In this document: in pieces, positions 1 through 6,263 of the stretch
How the letters are laid out: the number at the start of each line of letters is the position of its first letter
How positions within the stretch are numbered: the stretch's first letter is position 1
Assembly: GCA_013816855.1 (NCBI GenBank)
Contig: JACDDT010000021.1
Coordinates: 1 to 34,579 of the forward strand
DNA: 34,579 bases
DNA from: Gemmatimonadaceae bacterium
GTDB taxonomy: Bacteria > Gemmatimonadota > Gemmatimonadetes > Gemmatimonadales > Gemmatimonadaceae
Direction: 5' to 3'
Notes under the pieces: model-generated
Database searches by the model: none
The model's input: only the letters and a program-made list of their open reading frames with translations
Told to the model about the DNA's origin: nothing
Translations under genes and position numbers: made by a program

Positions 1-644
1 TCGATCTTCATGTCGATCTCTTCTGCTTCTGGAAGCACGGCGACGGTCGCAGCAGAGGTATGGATGCGACCCTGATTCTCGGTGACCGGCACTCGCTGCA
101 CGCGGTGCACGCCGGACTCCCAGCGCATCAATCCGAAAACCCCTTCGCCTTTGACTTTGAAAATCGCTTCCTTCACACCGCCCAGCGTCCCTGCGGATTC
201 GGAGATTACTTCGACACGCCACCCCCGCGACTCGGCGTAACGGGTGTACATGCGGTAGAGGTCGGCGGCAAAGATTGCGGCTTCGTCTCCGCCGGTCCCG
301 CCTCTGATTTCCACGATGGCGGGCCTGTCATCCAACGGATCGTGCGGAATGAGCGCGGGCTTGATCTTCACCTCGAGCCCGGCGATCGCCGCCTCGAGCG
401 TGGCCTGCTCGGCGCGCGCTTCCTCCCCCATCTCGGGATCGTCGGCGAGCTCGCGCGTCTGCGCGAGATCGTCTTCGTATTTATCGAGCTGGCGCGACAT
501 TTCGACGAGCGGCGTGAGATGTCTAAGCTCCCGCCCTAGGGCGGCCATCCGTTGCTGATCTCTTACAACCTTCGGATCGGAGAGCTGCTGCTCTACTTCA
601 GCGGCGCGCGCAAGCGCATCCGCGAGTCGATCCCGGAGGCTCAG
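1..644 (-). CDS. prfA: Peptide chain release factor 1 (RF1), 3' end cut by window edge
   Basis: RF1 recognises UAA and UAG in the ribosomal A site and triggers peptide release. The N-terminal ~214 residues are visible: a helical domain, then the start of the domain 2 superdomain with [19 protein letters not shown] and [21 protein letters not shown] is the PxT stop-codon tripeptide of RF1 (RF2 has SPF). The GGQ motif lies beyond the window. The frame opens after an in-frame TGA inside rpmE and then has no ATG, GTG or TTG before the homologous region. The first usable codon is CTG at 644-642, overlapping the rpmE stop. The next canonical start is ATG at 548-546, which would remove about 32 residues of the family's N-terminal helix. 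rpmE followed by prfA is a common bacterial gene order. The function is sure; the start is inferred. Confidence 0.93.
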   Translation of the reverse strand, partial: MSLRDRLADALARAAEVEQQLSDPKVVRDQQRMAALGRELRHLTPLVEMSRQLDKYEDDLAQTRELADDPEMGEEARAEQATLEAAIAGLEVKIKPALIPHDPLDDRPAIVEIRGGTGGDEAAIFAADLYRMYTRYAESRGWRVEVISESAGTLGGVKEAIFKVKGEGVFGLMRWESGVHRVQRVPVTENQGRIHTSAATVAVLPEAEEIDMKI

Positions 645-865
645 CTTTCGGTTGGGGCCGGAGCGCCCGGCTTGTTGTACTTCTGACGGAAGCGCTCGAC
701 GCGGCCTGCGGTATCAACTAGCTTCTGCTTGCCGGTGAAAAACGGATGACACTCGGCGCAGATATCGGTGTGAATCTCGGCCTGCGTGGAACGGGTCTGA
801 TATGTGCTGCCGCACGCGCATTTAACGGTTGCGGTGGCGTAAACTGGATGGATATCGGGCTTCAT
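641..865 (-). CDS. rpmE: 50S ribosomal protein L31 (zinc-binding type)
   Basis: The 74-residue product is a structural protein of the large ribosomal subunit. It begins MKPDIHP and carries CxC at residues 16-18 (KCACGS) and CxxC at 36-39 (ICAECHPF), the four zinc ligands of the C+ form of L31, followed by the family block [20 protein letters not shown]. Its length is normal. A purine-rich GAGAG lies about 7 nt before the ATG as a modest ribosome-binding site. The stop codon overlaps the proposed CTG start of prfA downstream, so the two are probably co-transcribed and translationally coupled. Having the C+ (zinc) form means the protein can serve as a zinc reserve, as in other bacteria. No C- paralogue is visible here. 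Confidence 0.97.
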   Translation of the reverse strand: MKPDIHPVYATATVKCACGSTYQTRSTQAEIHTDICAECHPFFTGKQKLVDTAGRVERFRQKYNKPGAPAPTES

Positions 866-928
866 TAGTCGGCTCTCAGTGTTCGGTGCTAGCCTTGAAA
901 TATAGCTAAGCCGACCCCCCCAAACCAG

Positions 929-1174
929 TTAGCGGGGCTTGAGGCCGAGCTCCTTGAGCGCATCCTTGGCGTAATCGCGCCACTTCTCCCCGCGGATGGC
1001 GACGTCGAACCGCTCGTAATCGAGAACGCCGGGTGCGGGGGGCTCCGTGAAGTCGTACGCCGGCGCCTGCCGGAAACGCTCGACCTGGAGCGGAAACCGT
1101 CGGACGACGGCCCACTGCGATCTGAAGCGGCGGACGCCGCGCGACGGTCTCTCGGATCGTCTGCTATTATCTAG
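929..1174 (-). pseudogene. C-terminal remnant of a PIG-L/LmbE-family deacetylase
   Basis: One minus-strand frame is open from an in-frame TGA (1177-1175) to a TAA at 931-929. It has no ATG, GTG or TTG start. The translation contains FRSQWAVVRRFPLQVERFR, QAPAYDFTEPPAPG and LDYERFDVAIRGEKWRDYAK. This pattern (RAPxYDFTxPPHPG, then a YE/W block) is one I know from the C-terminus of secreted or sugar-related PIG-L deacetylases. The metal-binding AHPDD and HPDH motifs that must lie upstream are absent, so only about the last 75 residues survive. The remnant begins almost exactly at a 13-bp tandem repeat next to the M20 gene, which suggests deletion or rearrangement at that point. An ATG-started 69-residue reading in another frame (906-1115) is Arg/Ala-rich and is taken as a shadow. 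Confidence 0.6.
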
Positions 1175-1192
1175 TCAAATTATCTAGTCAAA
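1166..1192. repeat. Perfect 13-bp tandem duplication
   Basis: TTATCTAGTCAAA occurs at 1167-1179 and again immediately at 1180-1192, with one more matching base on the left. The right copy contains the stop codon and last codons of the M20 peptidase gene (minus strand). The left copy abuts the 5' end of the deacetylase remnant. It marks a slippage or rearrangement junction. No inverted repeats or transposase fragments are seen beside it. Confidence 0.9.
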
Positions 1193-2502
1193 CGGTAAAT
1201 CATGAGGGCGGCGCGCTCGACCTGAAGGTTCCAGCTCGCTAGATCCAAGTCTTCCTTTACCGTATGCCCGCCGTTTCCCTGCGGACCCAGGCCAGCCATT
1301 CCATCGACATACTGCGCAACGAAAGAAATGTCTCCCGCCCCGCGCCGAATGGGGTCGAGGATCGGCATCTGCTTGAGCCCTAGGTCGCGATTGATTCCGT
1401 TGATCAGGGTGACGAGCGTCCTGTTACCGGCGGTCGGCGCCATCGACGGATAGCCGTCGGTGAACTTGATTTCCGCGGATGTCCTGGGCAGATGCTGCGC
1501 GACGATCGCGCGCATCTTCTCCCGCGTCGAACGGAGCTGCTCGTCGGAGATGGTGCGAATGTCACCGAGCACGAGGGCGGCCGGAGCGATGATGTTATCC
1601 TTGCCGCTCGCCCGTCCGCTGTACGTCGAGGCATCGAACGAGATGTTCGCAGCGCCGAGGAAGAGAGCCGGGTTGAACGTAAGATACCGCTCGCCCTGGA
1701 GCTGCTTGTAGAACTCGTTTACTATCCGCGCAGCTTCGAAAACCGCGCCCGCCCCGGTCTCCGCGTTGAACATGTTTGAGGAATGTGCGGTGATGCCCGT
1801 GACTTTAAGCTCCCATTTGCTCGAGCTGCGCCGCGAGATCGTCGCGTAGTCTGAGGTATCGTCACGCACCGCCGATTCGAACTCGAGAGCGATGTCGCTG
1901 CGCTTCCCGGCATCGATCAGATCCTTTCGAGCCATGGAAAGCGGCTGCCCCGGCGCTTCCTCGTCACCGGTCATGGCAACGATGACAGTGCGATCCTTGA
2001 GGGCGCCGATGCTGTACAGCGCCTTGAGCGCGTAAAGCATCACCACATCGCCGCCCTTCATGTCGTTCACGCCGGGACCGGCAACGGTTACTGAGTCGAT
2101 AACCGTGTAACGTTGGAAGGGACTGTCTTTTTCAAAGACGGTGTCGAGGTGCCCGATGAGGATCAGCTTCTTTCCTTTCGTCCCGTGCTGCTCGGCGAAA
2201 AGATGACCCGCGCGATGAAGCGAATCGGGCATTTCGATCCAACGAGTCTTCAATCCGATCTTGTCGAATTCCGGTCGCAACACGTCGCCGACAGCGCGCA
2301 CACCGGCGGGATTGAGAGTGCCGCTGTTGATATTCACGATGCGCTCAAGTAGTGAGAGCGCTTCCTGCTTGTGCGAAGCCACATAAGCAGCGATGCGGCG
2401 CTCATCGCTGGAGAGTCCGGGACGCGGCTGTGCGGCTGCGCGGATGGCCGGCAGGGCAAGCGCAAGCAGAAGGCCTGGGAGGGAGTGGATTCGGCGTTGC
2501 AT
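1180..2502 (-). CDS. Secreted M20-family metallopeptidase (glutamate carboxypeptidase-like)
   Basis: The 440-residue product is probably a di-zinc exopeptidase or amidohydrolase of the M20/M28 clan, closest in pattern to carboxypeptidase G2-type enzymes. A signal peptide spans residues 1-24 (Arg-rich start, hydrophobic LLLALALPAI, AAA-Q cleavage), so it acts outside the cytoplasm. The zinc motifs are GHLDTVF (H118, D120), VNDMKGG (bridging D147), the general base in TGDEEAPG (E181, E182), the acidic ligand region LEFES near 206-210, and a late GGHTVKEDLDL histidine. The lid/dimerisation domain sits between (about 225-340, KWELKVTGITAHSS). The substrate cannot be read from the sequence. The gene stands alone. 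Downstream lie the tandem repeat and the deacetylase remnant, and upstream lies a non-coding gap towards the divergent DUF4105 gene. Confidence 0.88.
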   Translation of the reverse strand: MQRRIHSLPGLLLALALPAIRAAAQPRPGLSSDERRIAAYVASHKQEALSLLERIVNINSGTLNPAGVRAVGDVLRPEFDKIGLKTRWIEMPDSLHRAGHLFAEQHGTKGKKLILIGHLDTVFEKDSPFQRYTVIDSVTVAGPGVNDMKGGDVVMLYALKALYSIGALKDRTVIVAMTGDEEAPGQPLSMARKDLIDAGKRSDIALEFESAVRDDTSDYATISRRSSSKWELKVTGITAHSSNMFNAETGAGAVFEAARIVNEFYKQLQGERYLTFNPALFLGAANISFDASTYSGRASGKDNIIAPAALVLGDIRTISDEQLRSTREKMRAIVAQHLPRTSAEIKFTDGYPSMAPTAGNRTLVTLINGINRDLGLKQMPILDPIRRGAGDISFVAQYVDGMAGLGPQGNGGHTVKEDLDLASWNLQVERAALMIYRLTR

Positions 2503-2661
2503 TTGGTATCTCGAATATTCAAAGGGTGCGGGAAGCTGCCCCCCGGATATCTACTACGCAAGCCAAGCGCCGTCACTGCAATTTTGGCCGCGAACCCCGG
2601 GCGGATCGACAGCATCTATTGTCAAAACGGCAAAAACCACGGGTCTGCGCGAGGCGCCTCC
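2503..2661. other. Non-coding gap between divergent genes
   Basis: With the adjoining terminator, this forms a 221-bp interval between the M20 gene (minus) and the DUF4105 gene (plus). Short reading frames across it have no ribosome-binding site or protein-like composition. No tRNA, SRP-RNA core or riboswitch that I recognise is present. Because a plus-strand terminator closes it at 2662-2689 with no plus-strand gene upstream, it may encode a small RNA or an attenuated leader. No convincing promoter was found by eye. Confidence 0.4.
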
Positions 2662-2689
2662 AAGGCCCACCAAACGGTGGGCCTTTTTT
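2662..2689 (+). terminator. Strong rho-independent terminator with no upstream plus-strand gene
   Basis: GGCCCACC, loop AAAC, GGTGGGCC, then TTTTTT: an 8-bp GC-rich perfect stem at 2664-2683 followed by six T at 2684-2689. On the minus strand the stem is followed by TTGGAGG, so it is directional towards plus. It ends 34 bp before the GTG of the DUF4105 gene. Confidence 0.85.
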
Positions 2690-2715
2690 ATGGGTGTAAC
2701 CCGCGGCGCTAGATT
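2686..2715 (+). promoter_or_regulatory. Possible promoter placing transcription start at the GTG of the DUF4105 gene
   Basis: TAGATT at 2710-2715 is a -10-like hexamer ending 8 nt before the GTG start. A weak -35 candidate (TTTTAT/TTTATG) lies 17-18 bp upstream, inside the T-run of the terminator. Together with the lack of a Shine-Dalgarno sequence, this would give a leaderless or nearly leaderless mRNA. The -35 match is poor. Confidence 0.3.
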
Positions 2716-2723
2716 TAGCCGCA

Positions 2724-4028
2724 GTGAAGACAGCATTTCTCCGCGTCTTATCGATCTCGATAGCAGCCGGATTCGCGCTCTCCCCGGTGTTGCCGCGGGG
2801 CGCCGACGCCCAACCATCTACTTTCCAGGCGGATTCTACGCCCTCGGACGGCAATAACCTAACGGTTTACCTCGTCACCTTTGGCGCGGGCGACATCGTT
2901 TGGGAAAAGTTCGGCCACAACGCGATCTGGATTCACGACGCGCGTACCAACGAGAACATCACCTACAACTGGGGAATGTTCAGCTTCAACCAGCCGCAGT
3001 TCGTCCGCCGCTTCCTCAGCGGCGACACGCACTACTGGATGCAGGGCTTCGAGCTCGCCGCGATGATGCCGGAATATCGCGCGGCAAACCGCAGCGTCCT
3101 CGCCCAGGAGCTTGCGCTCACTCCCCACCAGCGGATTGCCCTCAAAGATTATCTAGCCTGGGATTCGCTCCCGCAAAACAAGTATTACCGGTACGATTAT
3201 TTTCGCGATAACTGCTCCACGCGCGTGCGCGATGCACTCGATCGCGCTCTCAGCGGACAGATCCGGTCGGCGACTGACGCCATTCCCACCAAGCAGACTT
3301 ACCGCACGGAAACAGCGCGACTCACTGCGGACGATCCGCCACTGTACACCGGGACCATGCTTGCACTCGGTCACCGCGCAGACAAGCCGCTCAGCGTGTG
3401 GGAAGACATGTTCCTTCCAGTCCCGATGGCTGCCGCGCTGCGACGTGTCACAGTCTCCGGGCCAGGTGGCGCGCGGATGCCAATCGTGCGTTCCGAGCGT
3501 TGGCTGTTCGAGGCAGAACGCGCTCCCGAGCGCAGCGCTCCTCCCGACTACCTCCCTTTCTTCATTGCCGCGGGACTGGCGCTCGGCGGACTGCTTATCT
3601 ACCTCGTCCGGCTTGGGGAGACCGGATCTCGCACTGGCACCATCGCCGCCGGCATTCTCACCACTCTGTGGACGTTCGTGTCAGGCTTCTTCGGCCTCGT
3701 CGTGCTCGCCGCCTGGCTGCTGACCTCGCACGTGTTTATGGGAAAGAATGAAAATCTTCTCCAGTTTAATCCGCTCTCGCTCGGACTCTTCGCGGTGGTG
3801 CCGTTCGCGATCGGGTGGGGAAAGATGAGCCGCGGGGTAACGCGGCTTGCGACGTTGATTGCGATGCTTTCCTTAATTGGGTTCGTTCTTCAGGGCGTCC
3901 CGGGGTGGAGCCAGAGTAACGGGGAGATAATCGCGCTCGCTCTGCCACTTAACCTGGCGACGGCGTGGGCGGTGTACCGCCTCGCGCACTACAAGCGGAT
4001 TTCGCGCTCGTCTTCAGCCGATTTGTAG
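2724..4028 (+). CDS. DUF4105 membrane protein, candidate lipoprotein N-acyltransferase (Lnb-like)
   Basis: The 434-residue product has a signal peptide (about 1-29, cleavage near ADA-Q), an extracytoplasmic DUF4105 domain (about 46-260) and five predicted C-terminal membrane segments (about 276-296, 305-333, 351-366, 374-392, 401-420). The domain has a His in EKFGHNAIWI (H65) and a Cys in FRDNCSTRVRDALD (C164), the His-Cys pair of papain/NlpC-like folds, and the family signature KNENLLQFNPL before the third membrane segment. From memory, a DUF4105-type Cys/His membrane enzyme (Lnb) acylates lipoprotein N-termini in Bacteroides. Equating this protein with it is an inference. The start is GTG, the only start in the frame after an upstream TAG, and it lacks a Shine-Dalgarno sequence. 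Its 3' end overlaps the convergent Gfo/Idh gene by 40 bp. Confidence 0.75.
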   Translation: MKTAFLRVLSISIAAGFALSPVLPRGADAQPSTFQADSTPSDGNNLTVYLVTFGAGDIVWEKFGHNAIWIHDARTNENITYNWGMFSFNQPQFVRRFLSGDTHYWMQGFELAAMMPEYRAANRSVLAQELALTPHQRIALKDYLAWDSLPQNKYYRYDYFRDNCSTRVRDALDRALSGQIRSATDAIPTKQTYRTETARLTADDPPLYTGTMLALGHRADKPLSVWEDMFLPVPMAAALRRVTVSGPGGARMPIVRSERWLFEAERAPERSAPPDYLPFFIAAGLALGGLLIYLVRLGETGSRTGTIAAGILTTLWTFVSGFFGLVVLAAWLLTSHVFMGKNENLLQFNPLSLGLFAVVPFAIGWGKMSRGVTRLATLIAMLSLIGFVLQGVPGWSQSNGEIIALALPLNLATAWAVYRLAHYKRISRSSSADL

Positions 4029-4993
4029 ATCGCCTCAATCGTTCTCATTACGGTAAGCTGATCCTCCGGTGCCTCATACGGCGTCGTCTCATTTACCAGC
4101 GCCACGAAGTGTGTGAGCTCGGCCCGGTACGACTGTAGAAAAGCACTCTCCCGTGCCGCCGCTCCCCTCGGCGACACATCTGTCGGCCGCCCATTGAGAT
4201 CTTTGACGACACGCAGTGGCGCGAGTCGCGCGCTGCCGCGCGTGGACAACACCTCGAACCACCACCGCTCCTCCTGTCCAACGTACGACCACGACACGTC
4301 GAAGCTAAAGCTGATTCCACCGGCGCACTCGAGATGCACCAGCATCGCGTCCTCCACGCTTCCACTGCCGCGCGTGCGATCCATGTGCGCCGACACACGC
4401 CGGGGCTCCGGAAAATCGGTGAGCCACAGCGCGAGGTCCAACAACGGATAGCCATGCTCGAAGAACGCGCCCCCGCCGGCTTCAGCCGGTCTGCGACGCC
4501 ATCCCGACGCGGCGCTCCCAATTTGATATTGCCCAGAGCGCACACCGACAAGCCGGCCGAGCTCACCACCTTGGAGAAACCTGTACAGCTGCTGCACGTC
4601 GCTGCGAAAACGATGGTTGTTACCGACAACTACTTTGCGCCCCGACTGTTTCGCCGCAGCTAGAATGCGCTCGACACCGCGTGAGGTCAGCGAAAGGGGG
4701 CGCTCGCAAAGGACGTCTACTTTGGATTTAAGCGCGCGCAGCACATGCGGCTCGTGAAGATGGTTCGGTGTCGCGAGTACTACCGCGTCCACCTCATGGA
4801 GCTCGAGCATTTCCTCGAGATCCGTAAAGACATCCGGAATTCCCATTCGCTCGGCGAGCGCACGCGCCTTCACCTCATCGTTGTCCGCAATGGCGACGAG
4901 CTGCGCCCCTTTGATCTTCGAAAGCACGGGGAGATGCGCCAGCTGCGCGATCGCGCCCGCCCCAACCAGCCCGATGCGCACGTCGTCACTCAT
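3989..4993 (-). CDS. Gfo/Idh/MocA-family oxidoreductase with altered active-site residues
   Basis: The 334-residue product has an N-terminal Rossmann fold (GLVGAGAIAQLAHLP, residues 8-22), then ATPNHLHEPHVLRAL and an alpha/beta dimerisation domain. The family uses NAD(P) to oxidise or epimerise sugars and cyclitols. Two signature positions are changed. The catalytic EKP lysine is Arg (CERPL, R98). In the usual GGG..D.G.H..D block the Asp is Glu (E179) and the His is Pro (P183, in FFEHGYPLLDL). The enzyme may therefore have different chemistry or act non-catalytically. I chose ATG at 4993 (MSDDVRIGLVGAG). An earlier in-frame ATG at 5053 would add 20 residues and overlap the SpoIID gene. It is the last gene of the long minus-strand run, and its 3' end overlaps the DUF4105 gene. 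Confidence 0.87.
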   Translation of the reverse strand: MSDDVRIGLVGAGAIAQLAHLPVLSKIKGAQLVAIADNDEVKARALAERMGIPDVFTDLEEMLELHEVDAVVLATPNHLHEPHVLRALKSKVDVLCERPLSLTSRGVERILAAAKQSGRKVVVGNNHRFRSDVQQLYRFLQGGELGRLVGVRSGQYQIGSAASGWRRRPAEAGGGAFFEHGYPLLDLALWLTDFPEPRRVSAHMDRTRGSGSVEDAMLVHLECAGGISFSFDVSWSYVGQEERWWFEVLSTRGSARLAPLRVVKDLNGRPTDVSPRGAAARESAFLQSYRAELTHFVALVNETTPYEAPEDQLTVMRTIEAIYKSAEDEREIRL

Positions 4994-5012
4994 GACCGCC
5001 GCGCGCCGCCGA

Positions 5013-6263
5013 TCACCGCACTCTCCCGATTGTAGTTCCGGGATAATACGCATTCAGGATTGTCCGGTAGTCCTGCCCAGCCCGCGCTCTTCCGATCGCG
5101 CCCCATTGGCACATCCCGATTCCGTGGCCGTATCCAACGCCGCGGAGGGTGAGCCCTGACACTTCCCCGCCGCTCACCGAAGCTTCCGCGGTGAAATGTG
5201 TGCTGTTGAGAATCTCGCCGTTCACGGAACGGAGCACGAAGCGGATATCGTTCCCGCGAAGAACGTAATTGCCGCGGTCCGTCTGAATGCGCAGCGCCCG
5301 AACCCGGTCCGATTCAGTTCTCCCCTCCTCGTAAACTCCGGTCACTCTGCCGAGGGATCCTTTGGGCGCGTTCGTATACGACGACAAGTATTTCTCGAGT
5401 ACGCTGCGCAGAGATTCGTTCGTGAAGCTGCTCGTCCAGCGAAACCTTGGCGACGGGTCGCAATAGAAGCTGTCGGTTCCGGGAATTCTGTCGCTCACCG
5501 GCCGCAGATACGGCTGGTCCGGCTCCTTGTACCACACTTCATGCACGGCAGCCGTACTGCCGCCGCAAGTCGAGGAATAAGGAGTGTTGATCACCTTGCC
5601 AGCGTACATCACGACCATGCCGTCGGTCGCTACTACCGCCGCATCGGATACGGGCTTCTCTGCATCCACTCCGCCGTACACTTGATCCTGCACCGTCGAC
5701 ATCATGTCATACGCGCGCGTCGGAATGAAGTGCAAATAACTATAACTGCGTGCCGCAACTGCCTGCGCTTCAACCGCCGCATGCTCCTCGGGTTTGCGAT
5801 TACCAATTTCAAGCGGAACGACACCGCGCAGATACGATTCCAAAGCGACGCGATTGACGACGAGCAGCCCGCTATCGTTAGCGCTGATCAACAGCTCGCC
5901 GCGGTACCGCTTTCCATTCCAAGTCACGAAAGAGCCGTCTTCAGCGCTGCGAATAACAATGGGACCGTTGTGTGTGGTGGGGCTCGCTCCGCGATTCACG
6001 CGCACTCCGCTTCCAGCGCGCTCCACCGACCACGTCTCCGCGCTGCTTCCCGCAGCGAACGGTTTCCTATCACCTGCTTCGTAGGAGCGCCACGCCCCGG
6101 TCGCGCCGGATTTGCCCGTGGGAACGCCTATCGCGAGTGCGATACGGACGATTTGATCGTTCGTCGCCGCCGACGACGACGACGAGGCGACATCCGGCGC
6201 CGGCACCATTGAAGCGCAGGCAAGGGCAACCACAGCCACAAGCATCGAGCTAATTCTTTCCAC
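5013..6263 (-). CDS. SpoIID/LytB-domain peptidoglycan lytic enzyme, probable lipoprotein
   Basis: SpoIID-type proteins cleave glycan strands as lytic transglycosylases, mostly on denuded peptidoglycan. The 416-residue product has the family core: LESYLRGVVPLEIG with the catalytic Glu (E152), AVEAQAVAARSYSYL, TCGGSTAAVHEVW, and the C-terminal GYGHGIGMCQWGAIGRARAG. A GTG start at 6263 is chosen because GGAGG sits 6 nt upstream. This gives MERISSMLVAVVALAC, a short charged and hydrophobic leader with a lipobox-like ALAC (C16), so it is probably membrane-anchored. A later ATG at 6245 would shorten the leader to ten residues. The long upstream extension of the open frame lies inside hemL and is not coding. 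It overlaps hemL by 14 bp. A non-sporulation role in wall remodelling is likely. Confidence 0.88.
   Translation of the reverse strand: MERISSMLVAVVALACASMVPAPDVASSSSSAATNDQIVRIALAIGVPTGKSGATGAWRSYEAGDRKPFAAGSSAETWSVERAGSGVRVNRGASPTTHNGPIVIRSAEDGSFVTWNGKRYRGELLISANDSGLLVVNRVALESYLRGVVPLEIGNRKPEEHAAVEAQAVAARSYSYLHFIPTRAYDMMSTVQDQVYGGVDAEKPVSDAAVVATDGMVVMYAGKVINTPYSSTCGGSTAAVHEVWYKEPDQPYLRPVSDRIPGTDSFYCDPSPRFRWTSSFTNESLRSVLEKYLSSYTNAPKGSLGRVTGVYEEGRTESDRVRALRIQTDRGNYVLRGNDIRFVLRSVNGEILNSTHFTAEASVSGGEVSGLTLRGVGYGHGIGMCQWGAIGRARAGQDYRTILNAYYPGTTIGRVR

Noticed and set aside
906-1115. 69-residue minus-strand ORF with ATG start
   Set aside because: Arg/Ala/Pro-rich translation typical of an off-frame reading; the other minus frame in the same place reads as a PIG-L tail.
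1166-1192. Tandem 13-mer as target-site duplication of an insertion sequence
   Set aside because: The copies are directly adjacent with nothing between them, and no inverted repeats or transposase remnant are present.
2352-2857. Several short overlapping ORFs in the M20/DUF4105 gap
   Set aside because: They run through the terminator hairpin or into the flanking genes in other frames, lack ribosome-binding sites and have no recognisable sequence.
5196-6212. 338-residue plus-strand ORF
   Set aside because: Antisense to the SpoIID gene, whose product has full family motifs; the plus translation is His/Arg-rich without any motif.
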